Both the position numbers and the translations under genes were made by a program. The notes under the pieces were generated by a model. That model was given only the letters and a program-made list of their open reading frames with translations, was not told where the DNA came from and made no database searches. Source: DHVE2 group archaeon (GTDB lineage: Archaea; Thermoplasmatota; Thermoplasmata; Thermoplasmatales; Aciduliprofundaceae). From it: a stretch of 64,000 nt of DNA. Each line of letters opens with the position of its first letter. Positions within the stretch are counted from its first letter, which is position 1. Below are positions 51,185 through 60,043 of this stretch, piece by piece. The DNA is taken from contig JALVVV010000054.1 in assembly GCA_027023265.1 (NCBI GenBank), forward strand, positions 1-64,000. The letters are read 5' to 3'.

Positions 51185-54100
51185 TCAGCTCAACAGCCAT
51201 GACACAATATTGTACATCAATGTAGCACCTGTATCTGAGTCATATTTCTCTACTGCTTCGAATGAAAACGGTGTAAACACTGTCTTGAAGTTGCCATTGG
51301 AATAGCTAACTCCGGCATAATAGCCTGTGTAAGGATCCACAAATATTCCGTGTGCACCGCTCTCAACAGTAATATCATCTGCATAGTTAGTATATGGATA
51401 ATCAAAGTACACTGTACCCAAATCACCAGTAATTGGATCTCCGCTCACACCATATACCTCATCGTAGGAAACATCGTTTATCACACCGCTAACACCAAGA
51501 TAGTCATTGACAAATGTATTGTATATCGTTCCATCATTTCCTCCAGAGAGATCCCACAATATATCTTGACCGGATAGATACAACCTACCTCCATTATCCA
51601 AGTACTCCATCAAGTTCTGTTGATCCTCCGGGGTAATTGTATTTTGATAAGCATATCCCGTATCCCAGATAACCACCGCATAATCAGACAAATCACTATA
51701 TGACGGTGCATAACCAACCTGGTAAACATCCCACTCGTACACCTCGTATTCGTCAGTAAGTCCTGAATCAATTAATGCCTGCTCGAAATATTTGCTGTAC
51801 GGGCTGCCTTCATCATCTGCAACAAACAGTATCTTGATACTCTGAGTTGTAGAGGACGCATGAGGTGTAGCACTCACTTCGTTACTCTTCTCGCTTTCAC
51901 CTACAGAATTTACCGCAGTAACATAGTAATAGTAGGTCTGGCCATTAGTCACAGATGTGTCATTGTAAGCAAGAGTTGTTCCACTTACAGATGTAAGTAA
52001 GCTTTCTCCCCCGGAGCTCGTTCCTCTGTATATATTGTATCCTGTTATGTTAGCACCACCATTACTATTTGGTTCACTCCAAGTGAGCATTACATATCCA
52101 TCTCCGGCGCTTGCATAAAGATTTAATGGTGCACTAGGAACGGTTGGATTGTTATTACCTGTACCTGTTCCATTTCCACCTGTGCTATTGCTCCCTCCAT
52201 TGCCAGTACCACCTGTGTTATTTCCACTGCTACCACCAGAACCACTACCGCTTGAACCACCACTACCTCCTGTTCCATTGCCGGCAGTGCCATTATTACC
52301 AGAGCTTCCAGAGCCAGAGCCGCTGCCACTTCCACCGCTGGAGCCACCATTAACGGTAAGCGTCAGGGTCACGGAATTCGTGAGATTGCCCCAGTGCCCG
52401 GTGGTGTGGTTGTACGTGTACCCGGTCACGGTAAGCGTGTATGTGCCTCCAGGTGTGCTGCTGCTCGTGTGTATGCTCAACGTGAATCCTGCCGTGGCTC
52501 CGTCTCCCGCAGGATGCACGTAATTTGTGGACGTGCTGTATGTAGCACCGCTGGGCAATCCACTCACCGTGAAATGCCCTACCTCCGTGGTCCAGTCATA
52601 CGGAAACTCCACGTTTATGTAATAACTTGCAGTAGCTCCTGCGCTAACGCTCGCACTGCTACTGCTCGCGCTCATCTTGAACCCGATATCGTGTATGAAC
52701 TCCCACGCATTTATCACTCCCCAGCCACTTGCCTGATCCCAGCCAGTTCCGGCAGAACCTGCGCTACCCGTGGCACCTTGAGTAACATCGTAGAATGGTG
52801 GACTATTGCTGTACTTTCCATTATGATAGTAATCATATCCGAGCTCATAAATTGTAGGATCCAAAAATCCGAGACCATGGTTTGATACGCCATATTTCAC
52901 TCCAATGTAAGCATCCATCATGGCTATCATTCCAGCAGTTACCGGACAGGCCACGGATGTTCCCGCAACAGCACCCCACTTAGTATTTCCCTGTCCATCA
53001 CTTATGTAAACAAGAGTATGATTTCCCATTGCACTTACATCAGCGGTTACCCTTCCACTGTATGTTCCAATATATTGTTTCTGCCATGATGGCTCAGGAT
53101 AGGCGGAACTCACACCGCTCTGTGTACCCCAGTGGTCACCGCGCGAGTTAGTGCTGCTGGAATCGTACCATACAATCTCATTGCTTCTTGGATTCGCCAA
53201 ATTTGTGTTGTAACCCATTGTTGCAGCATCTGTTAGCGAGGTCAAATCCTGCCCATTTGGATAGGGTGTAGTGCCACCCACAGCCACGACTCCGAATGTA
53301 TCCTGGGCATCTGTAGAAGGATAGCTTGGAGAAGTAGTATCCCCATCATCACCACTGCTGGCCAACACTGTCACACCCATCGCATTTAATGCCTTTATAT
53401 CGTTATCAGTAGCAGCAGAACCCTGTGCATCACCACCGCCCCAAGAATTGCTCACAGCAACGAGTCTTGGAGAGGAAACCTGAGCAAGAGAGTTGAGTAT
53501 GTAGTTGTACTCGTTATCTGGGAAATTGTTCTCTGCAGGACTTCCTTGACTGGTTCCAGGCCCGTAAACACAGTATGTATCTACACCTGGTGCAACTGTT
53601 CCCACCATCTCTAAATCAAGCTCATTCTCTCCTGAGACCTGGCCATCTGTGTTACTCCCAGGAGGTGTTGTTCCAGCCATACCATGAGAGTGCACCGTAG
53701 ACATAACACCTAAATTCTGTATCCACTGTGGTATCACGTGCTTGTAATAATACTCTACCGCGTTAGGGTCAAAGGGCGCAGAATTAGCCCCTTCCCACAA
53801 CACAGTTGCAACCCTCAATCCTGTGGCAAAGATATGCTTTGAGCTTGGCGCCCCAGTTGCAGAGTCGTTATACAACTCGTAAACATGATACATCCTTGCA
53901 ACATCTGCACCGCTCAGGTAATCAATACCACTGCTCGCGTGGAAATAATTCAAGTGGAATTTCGTGGCATTGTCCAGCCCGCTAATTCCATATATGTACG
54001 GGGCAAACTTTGCTGGTATCTTAGGCGCACTCATTGGCGCAAAGTACGTGCTCTTTAACTCTGGATTATTGCTTTTGTACACTCCAAACTGCACATTTAG

Positions 54101-54547
54101 TAGCTTGCTTATCTTCCCTATCGTATCGTGTATAGTTATTGCATTCCTCAAATTATAAGTGTACGCCACATTTATATTATTATCATGAAGCCACTCAAGC
54201 ATCCCAGCATATATCTTGCCAGACGGAGCAAAATTTGCTTTAAACTCCTTGTAATTCATATAATGATGATACATCGGTGAACGCACATCGTTTACCTCTC
54301 CCAAAAACTTGTTGAGCTCGTCCTCATGACTCCATTTCAGCACGAATGTGAGCCATATCTCCTGGTTCGGATTCGCCTTCCCTATGTACGTGCCTTCCTT
54401 GGTTAACTCTGACCTGTATCCATTCGTGACCGGAACCTTCTCGTTGCCAGCCAGCCCTGATAAAAATCCAAAGTACAATCCTCCGGCCACTACCACCACC
54501 ACTATTGCAAGCACCATTACTTTTTTCCATCCTATTTTCACATTCAT
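51185..54547 (-). CDS. Secreted sedolisin (S53) protease with FN3 and accessory module
   Basis: 1120 residues from ATG 54547 after GGTGGTGAT. An N-terminal signal/anchor helix (VMVLAIVVVVVAGGLYFGFL) is followed by the pro-kumamolisin prodomain (about 45-200). In the catalytic S53 domain the Glu/Asp lie in GENELDLEMVG (about 309), the oxyanion Asp in SSGDDGDTT (about 397) and the Ser in VAGTSVACPVTAG (about 526; the usual first Ser of SGTS is Ala-Gly here). Next come Ig-like sequence, a Gly/Ser/Asn linker of about 75 residues, an FN3 domain (SAPLNLYASAGDGYVMLTW) and a roughly 215-residue module (KILFVADDEGSPYSKYFEQA) shared with the protease at 14882. S53 enzymes act at low pH, which suits an acidophile. 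Confidence 0.92.
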   Translation of the reverse strand: MNVKIGWKKVMVLAIVVVVVAGGLYFGFLSGLAGNEKVPVTNGYRSELTKEGTYIGKANPNQEIWLTFVLKWSHEDELNKFLGEVNDVRSPMYHHYMNYKEFKANFAPSGKIYAGMLEWLHDNNINVAYTYNLRNAITIHDTIGKISKLLNVQFGVYKSNNPELKSTYFAPMSAPKIPAKFAPYIYGISGLDNATKFHLNYFHASSGIDYLSGADVARMYHVYELYNDSATGAPSSKHIFATGLRVATVLWEGANSAPFDPNAVEYYYKHVIPQWIQNLGVMSTVHSHGMAGTTPPGSNTDGQVSGENELDLEMVGTVAPGVDTYCVYGPGTSQGSPAENNFPDNEYNYILNSLAQVSSPRLVAVSNSWGGGDAQGSAATDNDIKALNAMGVTVLASSGDDGDTTSPSYPSTDAQDTFGVVAVGGTTPYPNGQDLTSLTDAATMGYNTNLANPRSNEIVWYDSSSTNSRGDHWGTQSGVSSAYPEPSWQKQYIGTYSGRVTADVSAMGNHTLVYISDGQGNTKWGAVAGTSVACPVTAGMIAMMDAYIGVKYGVSNHGLGFLDPTIYELGYDYYHNGKYSNSPPFYDVTQGATGSAGSAGTGWDQASGWGVINAWEFIHDIGFKMSASSSSASVSAGATASYYINVEFPYDWTTEVGHFTVSGLPSGATYSTSTNYVHPAGDGATAGFTLSIHTSSSTPGGTYTLTVTGYTYNHTTGHWGNLTNSVTLTLTVNGGSSGGSGSGSGSGSSGNNGTAGNGTGGSGGSSGSGSGGSSGNNTGGTGNGGSNSTGGNGTGTGNNNPTVPSAPLNLYASAGDGYVMLTWSEPNSNGGANITGYNIYRGTSSGGESLLTSVSGTTLAYNDTSVTNGQTYYYYVTAVNSVGESEKSNEVSATPHASSTTQSIKILFVADDEGSPYSKYFEQALIDSGLTDEYEVYEWDVYQVGYAPSYSDLSDYAVVIWDTGYAYQNTITPEDQQNLMEYLDNGGRLYLSGQDILWDLSGGNDGTIYNTFVNDYLGVSGVINDVSYDEVYGVSGDPITGDLGTVYFDYPYTNYADDITVESGAHGIFVDPYTGYYAGVSYSNGNFKTVFTPFSFEAVEKYDSDTGATLMYNIVSWLLS

Positions 54548-54562
54548 TTTTATCACCACCAT

Positions 54563-54889
54563 GTGGTCCTACCATAGATATATTTATCAATAGCACCACA
54601 TATATTTCTAATTCCTTCCACAAGTTAATAGTATATACGCTTTTCTGATTTTGATTTCTATGCTATAATGTTACATTGATAAGTTAAACAGCACTATTGC
54701 CCAAAAAACAAGGGAAATACCAATAAAAACACCTCATTCAACCTATCAAAAATAATGTGTACTACTACAAAGTAGAACAACACTTCAAAGTTGTACTTTT
54801 GTAAAAGAAGTATATAATGTAGAGAAATTTAGCAAATAAACAAAAATTAATGCAAATGTAAAAATAGATAAAAAGAAGATACAGGGATT
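54563..54889. other. Gene-free AT-rich region between amt and the S53 protease
   Basis: No ORF. It contains the S53 promoter (TATA-like GATAAATATATC near 54575) and the inverted repeat described separately. Otherwise nothing recognised. Confidence 0.6.
54766..54803. repeat. Imperfect inverted repeat downstream of amt
   Basis: TACAAAGTAGAACAAC and GTTGTACTTTTGTA are complementary apart from single bulged or changed bases, separated by eight bases. It may be an amt terminator hairpin or a protein-binding palindrome in the long S53 upstream region. Confidence 0.5.
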
Positions 54890-56098
54890 TTACTCGTCAA
54901 AATAAGCAGGTACATCGTACTCAGTTGCATCCAAACCTGCCTCTTCTTCCTCTTCAGGCACGCGTAGCGGAGTTATTTTGTTCACGAGCCAGAGTATTCC
55001 ATATGTAACCCCGAATGCATACGCCGCGGTAAATAGGTCAGCAGCAATTTGCTTTCCGAAGAAATCCACGCCTCCGTAGATAAGACCATTTGCACCGTTT
55101 ATTGCTGCACTACCAAATATGCCTAAGAGAATTATCCCGGTGAAACCACCAATTCCGTGTACACCCCAGACATCCAGCGCGTCGTCCCAGCCCTTCTTGT
55201 GCACGAAATCTACAACCCAGTGTGATACCAAAGCTGCAGTTATGCCAATAATCATCGCTGCCTGTGGATTTACAAATCCTGCAGCAGGGGTTATTGTTGC
55301 AAGACCCGCAATAGAACCTGTCATGAAACCTATGCTGCTCCACTTCTTTCCAACGGCGTAATCCCAGAACATCCATGTTATCGCAGCAAAGGATGCCGCA
55401 ATCATGGTATTGATAAAAGCCACATTTGTGTCTGCATCAACTCTTAAAGCACTTCCCGCGTTGAAACCAAACCATCCAAACCAAAGCAAAGCGGTACCCA
55501 GCACTATCAGAGGTACACTGTGATTGCCAGGCTTGGGATGCAAGCGCTTTCCCAAGAAGAACACAGACGCAAGAGCGCCAAATCCTGCGCTAACATGAAC
55601 AACAATTCCTCCGGCAAAATCCTCAACTCCCCACTGTGCGAGAAAACCGCCGCCCCATAGCCAGTGGGCAAACGGGAAATATATCAGGAACAACCAGAGC
55701 GTTAGAAAAACAATAAATCCTTTGAACCTCATTCTATCTGCAAATGCACCGGTCATCAGTACAGGAGTAATTATTGCAAACATTAGCTGATATATCATAA
55801 AGGTGTACATGCTTATTGCTCCGTTGCTGTACAGAGTATTTGGAGTCAAATTGAACAACGCCACGTAATTGCAATTGCCAATTATTCCTGCAATATCTGG
55901 CGCAAATGCAAGGGTAAATCCAAACAAGACCCATATCACAGTCGTCCATCCCGCAGAGAAGAAATTCTGCATCATCATTGCCACTGCGTTTTTCTTGTTA
56001 ACCATACCCCCGTAGAAAAGTGCAAGACCAGGTGTCATTATAAACACCAGTGCCGCTGCAATCAGCATAAATCCATCACTTGCCGGATCAAATGCCAT
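54890..56098 (-). CDS. amt: Ammonium transporter Amt
   Basis: Trimeric 11-helix ammonia/ammonium channel, 402 residues. DGFMLIAAALVFIMTPGLALFYGGM, FAHWLWGGG, FAGGIVVHVSAGFGALAS (first pore His) and WGVHGIGGFTGIILLG (second pore His) are present. The C-terminal tail (TPLRVPEEEEEAGLDATEYD) is the usual GlnK-docking region, but no glnK gene is adjacent. ATG 56098 follows GGAGATGA; the tracked start is 3 codons earlier and overlaps that Shine-Dalgarno. TATA-like ACTATATAAG at 56111-56120. Confidence 0.95.
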   Translation of the reverse strand: MAFDPASDGFMLIAAALVFIMTPGLALFYGGMVNKKNAVAMMMQNFFSAGWTTVIWVLFGFTLAFAPDIAGIIGNCNYVALFNLTPNTLYSNGAISMYTFMIYQLMFAIITPVLMTGAFADRMRFKGFIVFLTLWLFLIYFPFAHWLWGGGFLAQWGVEDFAGGIVVHVSAGFGALASVFFLGKRLHPKPGNHSVPLIVLGTALLWFGWFGFNAGSALRVDADTNVAFINTMIAASFAAITWMFWDYAVGKKWSSIGFMTGSIAGLATITPAAGFVNPQAAMIIGITAALVSHWVVDFVHKKGWDDALDVWGVHGIGGFTGIILLGIFGSAAINGANGLIYGGVDFFGKQIAADLFTAAYAFGVTYGILWLVNKITPLRVPEEEEEAGLDATEYDVPAYFDE

Positions 56099-56168
56099 TT
56101 TTATCATCTCCTTATATAGTTTCTACTGGGAAATTGCACCAGAGTACTTAAATTTTTTTTGAAGGTGA

Positions 56169-56658
56169 GGTAAGTTGAAATCCTTGAAAACATGAAAAAA
56201 GAATGGGTGAAGATGTAATCTTCAACCCCTCTTTTGAATTATGGCTCACCACCTATTTCCAATACAGAGCGTATGTTGCGTAGGAGTCATAGCCTTTATC
56301 AGTATAGACTTATTTTATTTTCTCGCCTTTCAAAAGAGTAATGAGATATGGCGAATTATTAACATGCCATTTAGTAACCATTGCATTGGTAATGAGCTTT
56401 TTCTCAATATCCACAGCAGCGCGCAATTTCAACCCTTCTATTAGTTTTACTATCTCACTAATTACTATGCGATTCCAGAGCTTGGGAATTCTTTTTATCG
56501 CCCATGAAATTGTGCTTAGAATCCCTTCCTTTAAAAAAGGTGTCCTTTCTACAAAGCAGGGCGGGCTCGCATCTTTCGACGCTCATTCATCCCCAAAGAA
56601 TATTAGGCTTTGAAGAATAATCCCCCCATTTTATTTTTCTGCAGGATTGCAACTTACC
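56169..56658 (-). mobile_element. IS remnant 4 (490 bp, inverted orientation)
   Basis: Ends are GGTAAGTTGAAATCCTTGAA at 56169 and, on the minus strand, GGTAAGTTGCAATCCTGCAG at 56658. Inside on the minus strand, GGGGATGAATGAGCGTCGAAA and the following 130 nt match remnant 3 from about 50637, including the final GCATAGTAA. The transposase start has been deleted. No functional ORF; tracked ORFs at 56241 and 56341 lie on the non-coding strand. Confidence 0.8.
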
Positions 56659-56924
56659 TGAATGTGTGAAATGAAACGTGTGCGCTTCACAGATGAGGTC
56701 TCTTTTGGGGAGTGGTCAGAGAAAACGGGATAAGCGCAAAATTTTACACCGAGAATTCCTGAGGTGACAGATACTTTATATTAGCATTCCACCAATTATT
56801 TTTATCTTTCATCTTTTTAAAATTACATGGTGCATTTATTAATATAGGTTTTTTTCTTCAAGTATCATTGAATCTTTTAATAGTGACCCGTTACTGTAGG
56901 TGTGCGGTGGGGATACAGAATTGA
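56659..56924. other. Gene-free boundary region next to the VirB-like operon
   Basis: No ORF above about 20 codons and no recognised RNA or repeat. AT-rich central part. It separates an IS remnant from the remains of the last gene in the VirB-like operon. Confidence 0.5.
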
Positions 56925-57186
56925 TTAGCTTTTTCCAAACCTATATCTTTCAAGTTCCTTATCCATCCTATGGTACTCTCTCCACGCCTCATCTGTTAGC
57001 TCCAAGAATTTCTCCATGTTCGAGTTAAATTGATTCATTATCTCCTTCAGATGAAAATGCACCTCTGGATTGGTAAACTCAATAAACTGTGACGAAATGC
57101 TATCCTGCCTAATTCATTAGCCATAGCAATAGAAATAAACATAATATTAAAAGCATCTGCGCAATGTGGTTTATGAGCAACTGCAC
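56925..57186 (-). pseudogene. Small membrane protein gene broken by a one-base insertion
   Basis: GTG 57186 overlaps the frame-corrected virB4 stop (TAGTG). The frame reads MQLLINHIAQMLLILCLFLL, then hits TAG after LWLMN. Removing one T near 57110-57114 lets it continue RQDSISSQFIEFTNPEVHFH and on through MEKFLELTDEAWREYHRMDK to TAA at 56925, 86 aa in total with one transmembrane helix and a charged helical tail. No family recognised. The coupled start strongly supports past expression as the last gene of the operon. Confidence 0.6.
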
Positions 57187-58879
57187 TATGTCTGCAAGTA
57201 CCTATCTTCCTCCTCGCTCGCGTATATTTTGAGCGGAATTTTCACCATGTCCACCCTTAACAATCCTGTGGAGAATCCGTAACCTTTCCGCTGTGCGCCT
57301 GAAGGATGTAATCTTCCTCATAGGGAAGGAGCTTGTAGAATTGCCTCGTCTCATCAGAAAGGTTATCGTGATAGAGGAGAAGGTGAATCTTTGCATTTTC
57401 CATGATAGCGCGAGTGTGCTCGTTCACAAACGCGTCGTTGGCGCTCTGAGTCAGAAGAACCATGCTCGTTTTATAATGCCTCGTGCGCCTCGCCATCCAC
57501 TCGAGGAGCTCTGCGCATTTATCGTATTTCCAGATGTGGTGCACCTCATCGATGTAGAACAGCTTATTTTTCCCTATATTTTTCTCACTGCGAATTTGCA
57601 AATACACGAAGGCGGAAATCATGAACATGAAGAACGGAAGAAATCGGTCGGGTGTTCCTTTCAAATCGAAATTCACGTACTTCTCCTCGCCGATGTTTAT
57701 GTTACTTCTCCTGTTGAGAAAAGATAATGAGCCCTCTTCAAATATTCGCATTGCATTTCTCAACCTCGATAATCCCTGCGTCTTCTCCATCTCCGCAATT
57801 ACGTCGCTCATTATTAACTCTTCTTCTCTCTCCGTGAATAATTTAGTTAGTATCACGTCCATCAGAGCAGCTTCCTCATCGGTCATGTTGAAAAGTGTGG
57901 AAAGAGTGGCTATCACGCCGTCCACTCTCTCATGTATCGTCTCGCCCAACCTCGGGTCGAGAGGATTTAAAATTGCACCTTCGCCTGTTGGATTCCAGAG
58001 GCGGATGCTCTTACCTCCCATCGCTTCAAATAGGGCTCCGTTCTCTCCCAGCGGATCTATGGCATAAATCAACACCCCGGGGTCGTTCATCTTACTGCAA
58101 ACCATGGTGAGCTTCTCGAAGTATGATTTTCCGCTTCCCGTCTTACCGAATATGAGCATGTTGTAAGAGGAGAGTACGAATCGATCCACGAATACCGGTG
58201 TGTCGTTGTTTGCATTCAACCCAAATAGTATGGCGTTTTTGCCCATGACCGAATACGTGGCGGACACGAAAGGAAACAGAGCCGTGGCCACATCGGTATG
58301 AATCACCCTCCCTTTGTGGTATGGAATCCTCACATCCATAATTGGCGCCGTGTGCTTGAAAATCTCCCAAACTCGATATATGCCTTCAATAACGCTGAAA
58401 TTTAAAGCTCTGAAACGGGATAGTAGACGCTCATAGAGGTCGTTTGCATCGCTGTATGTGTTCCCCCTTGCAGAAACAACGAATGTGGCCTTATACAGAT
58501 GGGATAACCTCGCAGAAATTAAATCTCGCAGCTGCTCAGCACTCTCTTTTTCCAGTACCAATTTTGAATACCTGTACGAAGTCGGATCCGTGGTGTGTAG
58601 CTCGGTTAGCACAGTACTCAATTCCCTCTGAATCAGCCGCAATGAGTAATCGTCTTCCATCCTTTCCAAATATATTCCGATGTCTGTGGAGAACTTGGAG
58701 GATATGAACTCTTTCAGAAACCCGTAATAGACATTTTTAGGATATTCGTACGGCAATATCACTTTGACGTATTTCCCGCTCTCAGTCTTGATGTAATTCT
58801 TTCCGATTTCATGCTTGAATTTGAGCAGGTTCCCGATGTTCCTCTTCTTCTCTTCTTTGATTTTATATCCCATAGCCAA
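57186..58879 (-). CDS. VirB4/TraC-like (CedB/HerA-type) ATPase with C-terminal frameshift
   Basis: Tracked at 57257-58879 (540 aa). AAA-type transport ATPase: Walker A IFGKTGSGKSYFEKL (about 240), Walker B KLFYIDEVHHIW (about 445) and the arginine/sensor block ARRTRHYKTSMVLLTQSAND. N-terminal 200 residues are a VirB4 N domain. After AHSGK the tracked frame reads VTDSPQDC and stops; one extra G in the run at 57283-57284 would give GYGFSTGLLRVDMVKIPLKI then YASEEEDRYLQT, a convincing family C terminus ending at TAG 57186 (564 aa). Whether this is mutation, sequencing error or recoding is unresolved. It powers DNA or protein transfer through the membrane complex encoded upstream. Confidence 0.85.
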
Positions 58880-59282
58880 ATGCCTCCGCTAGTTCTCTTT
58901 TTTCTTTCAACTCTTGCATAAAAAATAGATACGCCAATATGGGCGAGGTGAGCGAGGAGCCGTAGGCCCCGATTAAGTACGCCAAATTGTTAGGATTCAG
59001 GGAAAACGCAAGGAAAAATAAGGTGATGAGCAAAACTACAATTATCCATCTTCCAAATTTCACTTTGTTTTTAGAAGCTTCCATTCCATAAATCAACAAC
59101 GTTATCAGAGAGATGAACGAGAAAAAATAGAGGAGCGAGAGAAGCAGGATAGATGTCCATGCTACAAAAAGAACTACAATTGTAGCAACAAATACCGCCT
59201 TGAAAAGTTCGTACCCGCTTATCCGATAATCCACCAGGGATACGGTTTTCTTCTCTTTCTCCTTCTTTTTGCGGAAGATCAT
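58863..59282 (-). CDS. Membrane protein of the VirB-like locus, unknown
   Basis: 139 residues: a Lys-rich cytosolic N terminus (MIFRKKKEKEKKTVSL), then four hydrophobic helices (FVATIVVLFVAWTSILLLSL, FSFISLITLLIYGM, WIIVVLLITLFFLAFSL, YLIGAYGSSLTSPILAYLFF). No family recognised. It overlaps virB4 by 17 nt and the PrgI/VirB3-like gene by 4 nt, so it is an integral part of the operon; a VirB3/VirB8-type inner-membrane role is possible. Confidence 0.65.
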   Translation of the reverse strand: MIFRKKKEKEKKTVSLVDYRISGYELFKAVFVATIVVLFVAWTSILLLSLLYFFSFISLITLLIYGMEASKNKVKFGRWIIVVLLITLFFLAFSLNPNNLAYLIGAYGSSLTSPILAYLFFMQELKEKRELAEAFGYGI

Positions 59283-60043
59283 GATACCGCGCTCCGTATC
59301 ACATCGTAAATCTGGGATTTTCCTTTCAACACTTCTCCCCCGATTCCAAGCTGGTTTAGATGCTCCATCACTATCTTCGTTCTTATGTCCAGCATGTCCC
59401 TCGCCCTGCGGTACTGCACCCGCTCATCTCCGCTTTTTAATTCCCATGTGAACACGGGAACCACTACATAGTAGAATTGCAGATAGAGATTCTCCGTGAA
59501 TTTGTGTATTAATTTTTTATAGCTTTCTGCCAGCTCGCTCTTCTCTGTGATAAGCTCATCGAAAATTTCCGGCTTAACTTTCCTCGTTTTAACCACGAAT
59601 TGCAGTGGGAAATCGCAGGCGTTGAGCATCATCTCGTAAGTTTTCAAAGCGGATATTTTCCCGCCAGTGCTCATAAAATCGAAAGGAAGGCCATTAGACA
59701 CCAAAATTATGCGAAAATATGCACTTCCGTTGAATAGGGTCATCTCGTCATTGTATATGTAAAGCGGTGGAAAATCAGGTGTTTTATGCTTCGCCGCCTT
59801 TTTCAATATGAGATACGAATAAAGGTCCATCTGGTCCATCTTCCAGAATGCAAACATCCAAGCGATTACAAATCCGAAAATCACCACACCCAAGGCGGCC
59901 CATACATTCGGAATAACAAGAGCAACCGCTATAAATGCCACAAATATAATGATGAATATGAATAAATCGCGGACATTGAACACCCCGATGCTCATCTTCC
60001 TGCCGAAATTTTCCGGCACTTTAACGCGGAGTTCCTCAATCAT
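59279..60043 (-). CDS. PrgI/VirB3-like membrane-anchored protein
   Basis: 254 residues. A short N-terminal strand (ELRVKVPENFGRKMSIGVFN) precedes two close hydrophobic helices (DLFIFIIIFVAFIAVALVI, AALGVVIFGFVIAWMFAFW), the layout of PrgI/VirB3 proteins that sit next to VirB4. A cytosolic domain of about 160 residues resembles the front of VirB4-type N domains (MTLFNGSAYFRIILVSNGLP). Inference from layout and position, not a full family match. Overlaps both neighbours by 4 nt. Confidence 0.6.
   Translation of the reverse strand: MIEELRVKVPENFGRKMSIGVFNVRDLFIFIIIFVAFIAVALVIPNVWAALGVVIFGFVIAWMFAFWKMDQMDLYSYLILKKAAKHKTPDFPPLYIYNDEMTLFNGSAYFRIILVSNGLPFDFMSTGGKISALKTYEMMLNACDFPLQFVVKTRKVKPEIFDELITEKSELAESYKKLIHKFTENLYLQFYYVVVPVFTWELKSGDERVQYRRARDMLDIRTKIVMEHLNQLGIGGEVLKGKSQIYDVIRSAVS

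Noticed and set aside
52149-52523. Pro/Leu-rich plus-strand ORF of 124 aa
   Set aside because: It is the complement of the Gly/Ser/Asn linker of the S53 protease; repetitive codons keep the opposite frame open.
57202-57396. Tracked 64-aa minus-strand ORF beside virB4
   Set aside because: It lies out of frame inside the virB4 C-terminal coding region; the frame-corrected virB4 extension explains this stretch better.
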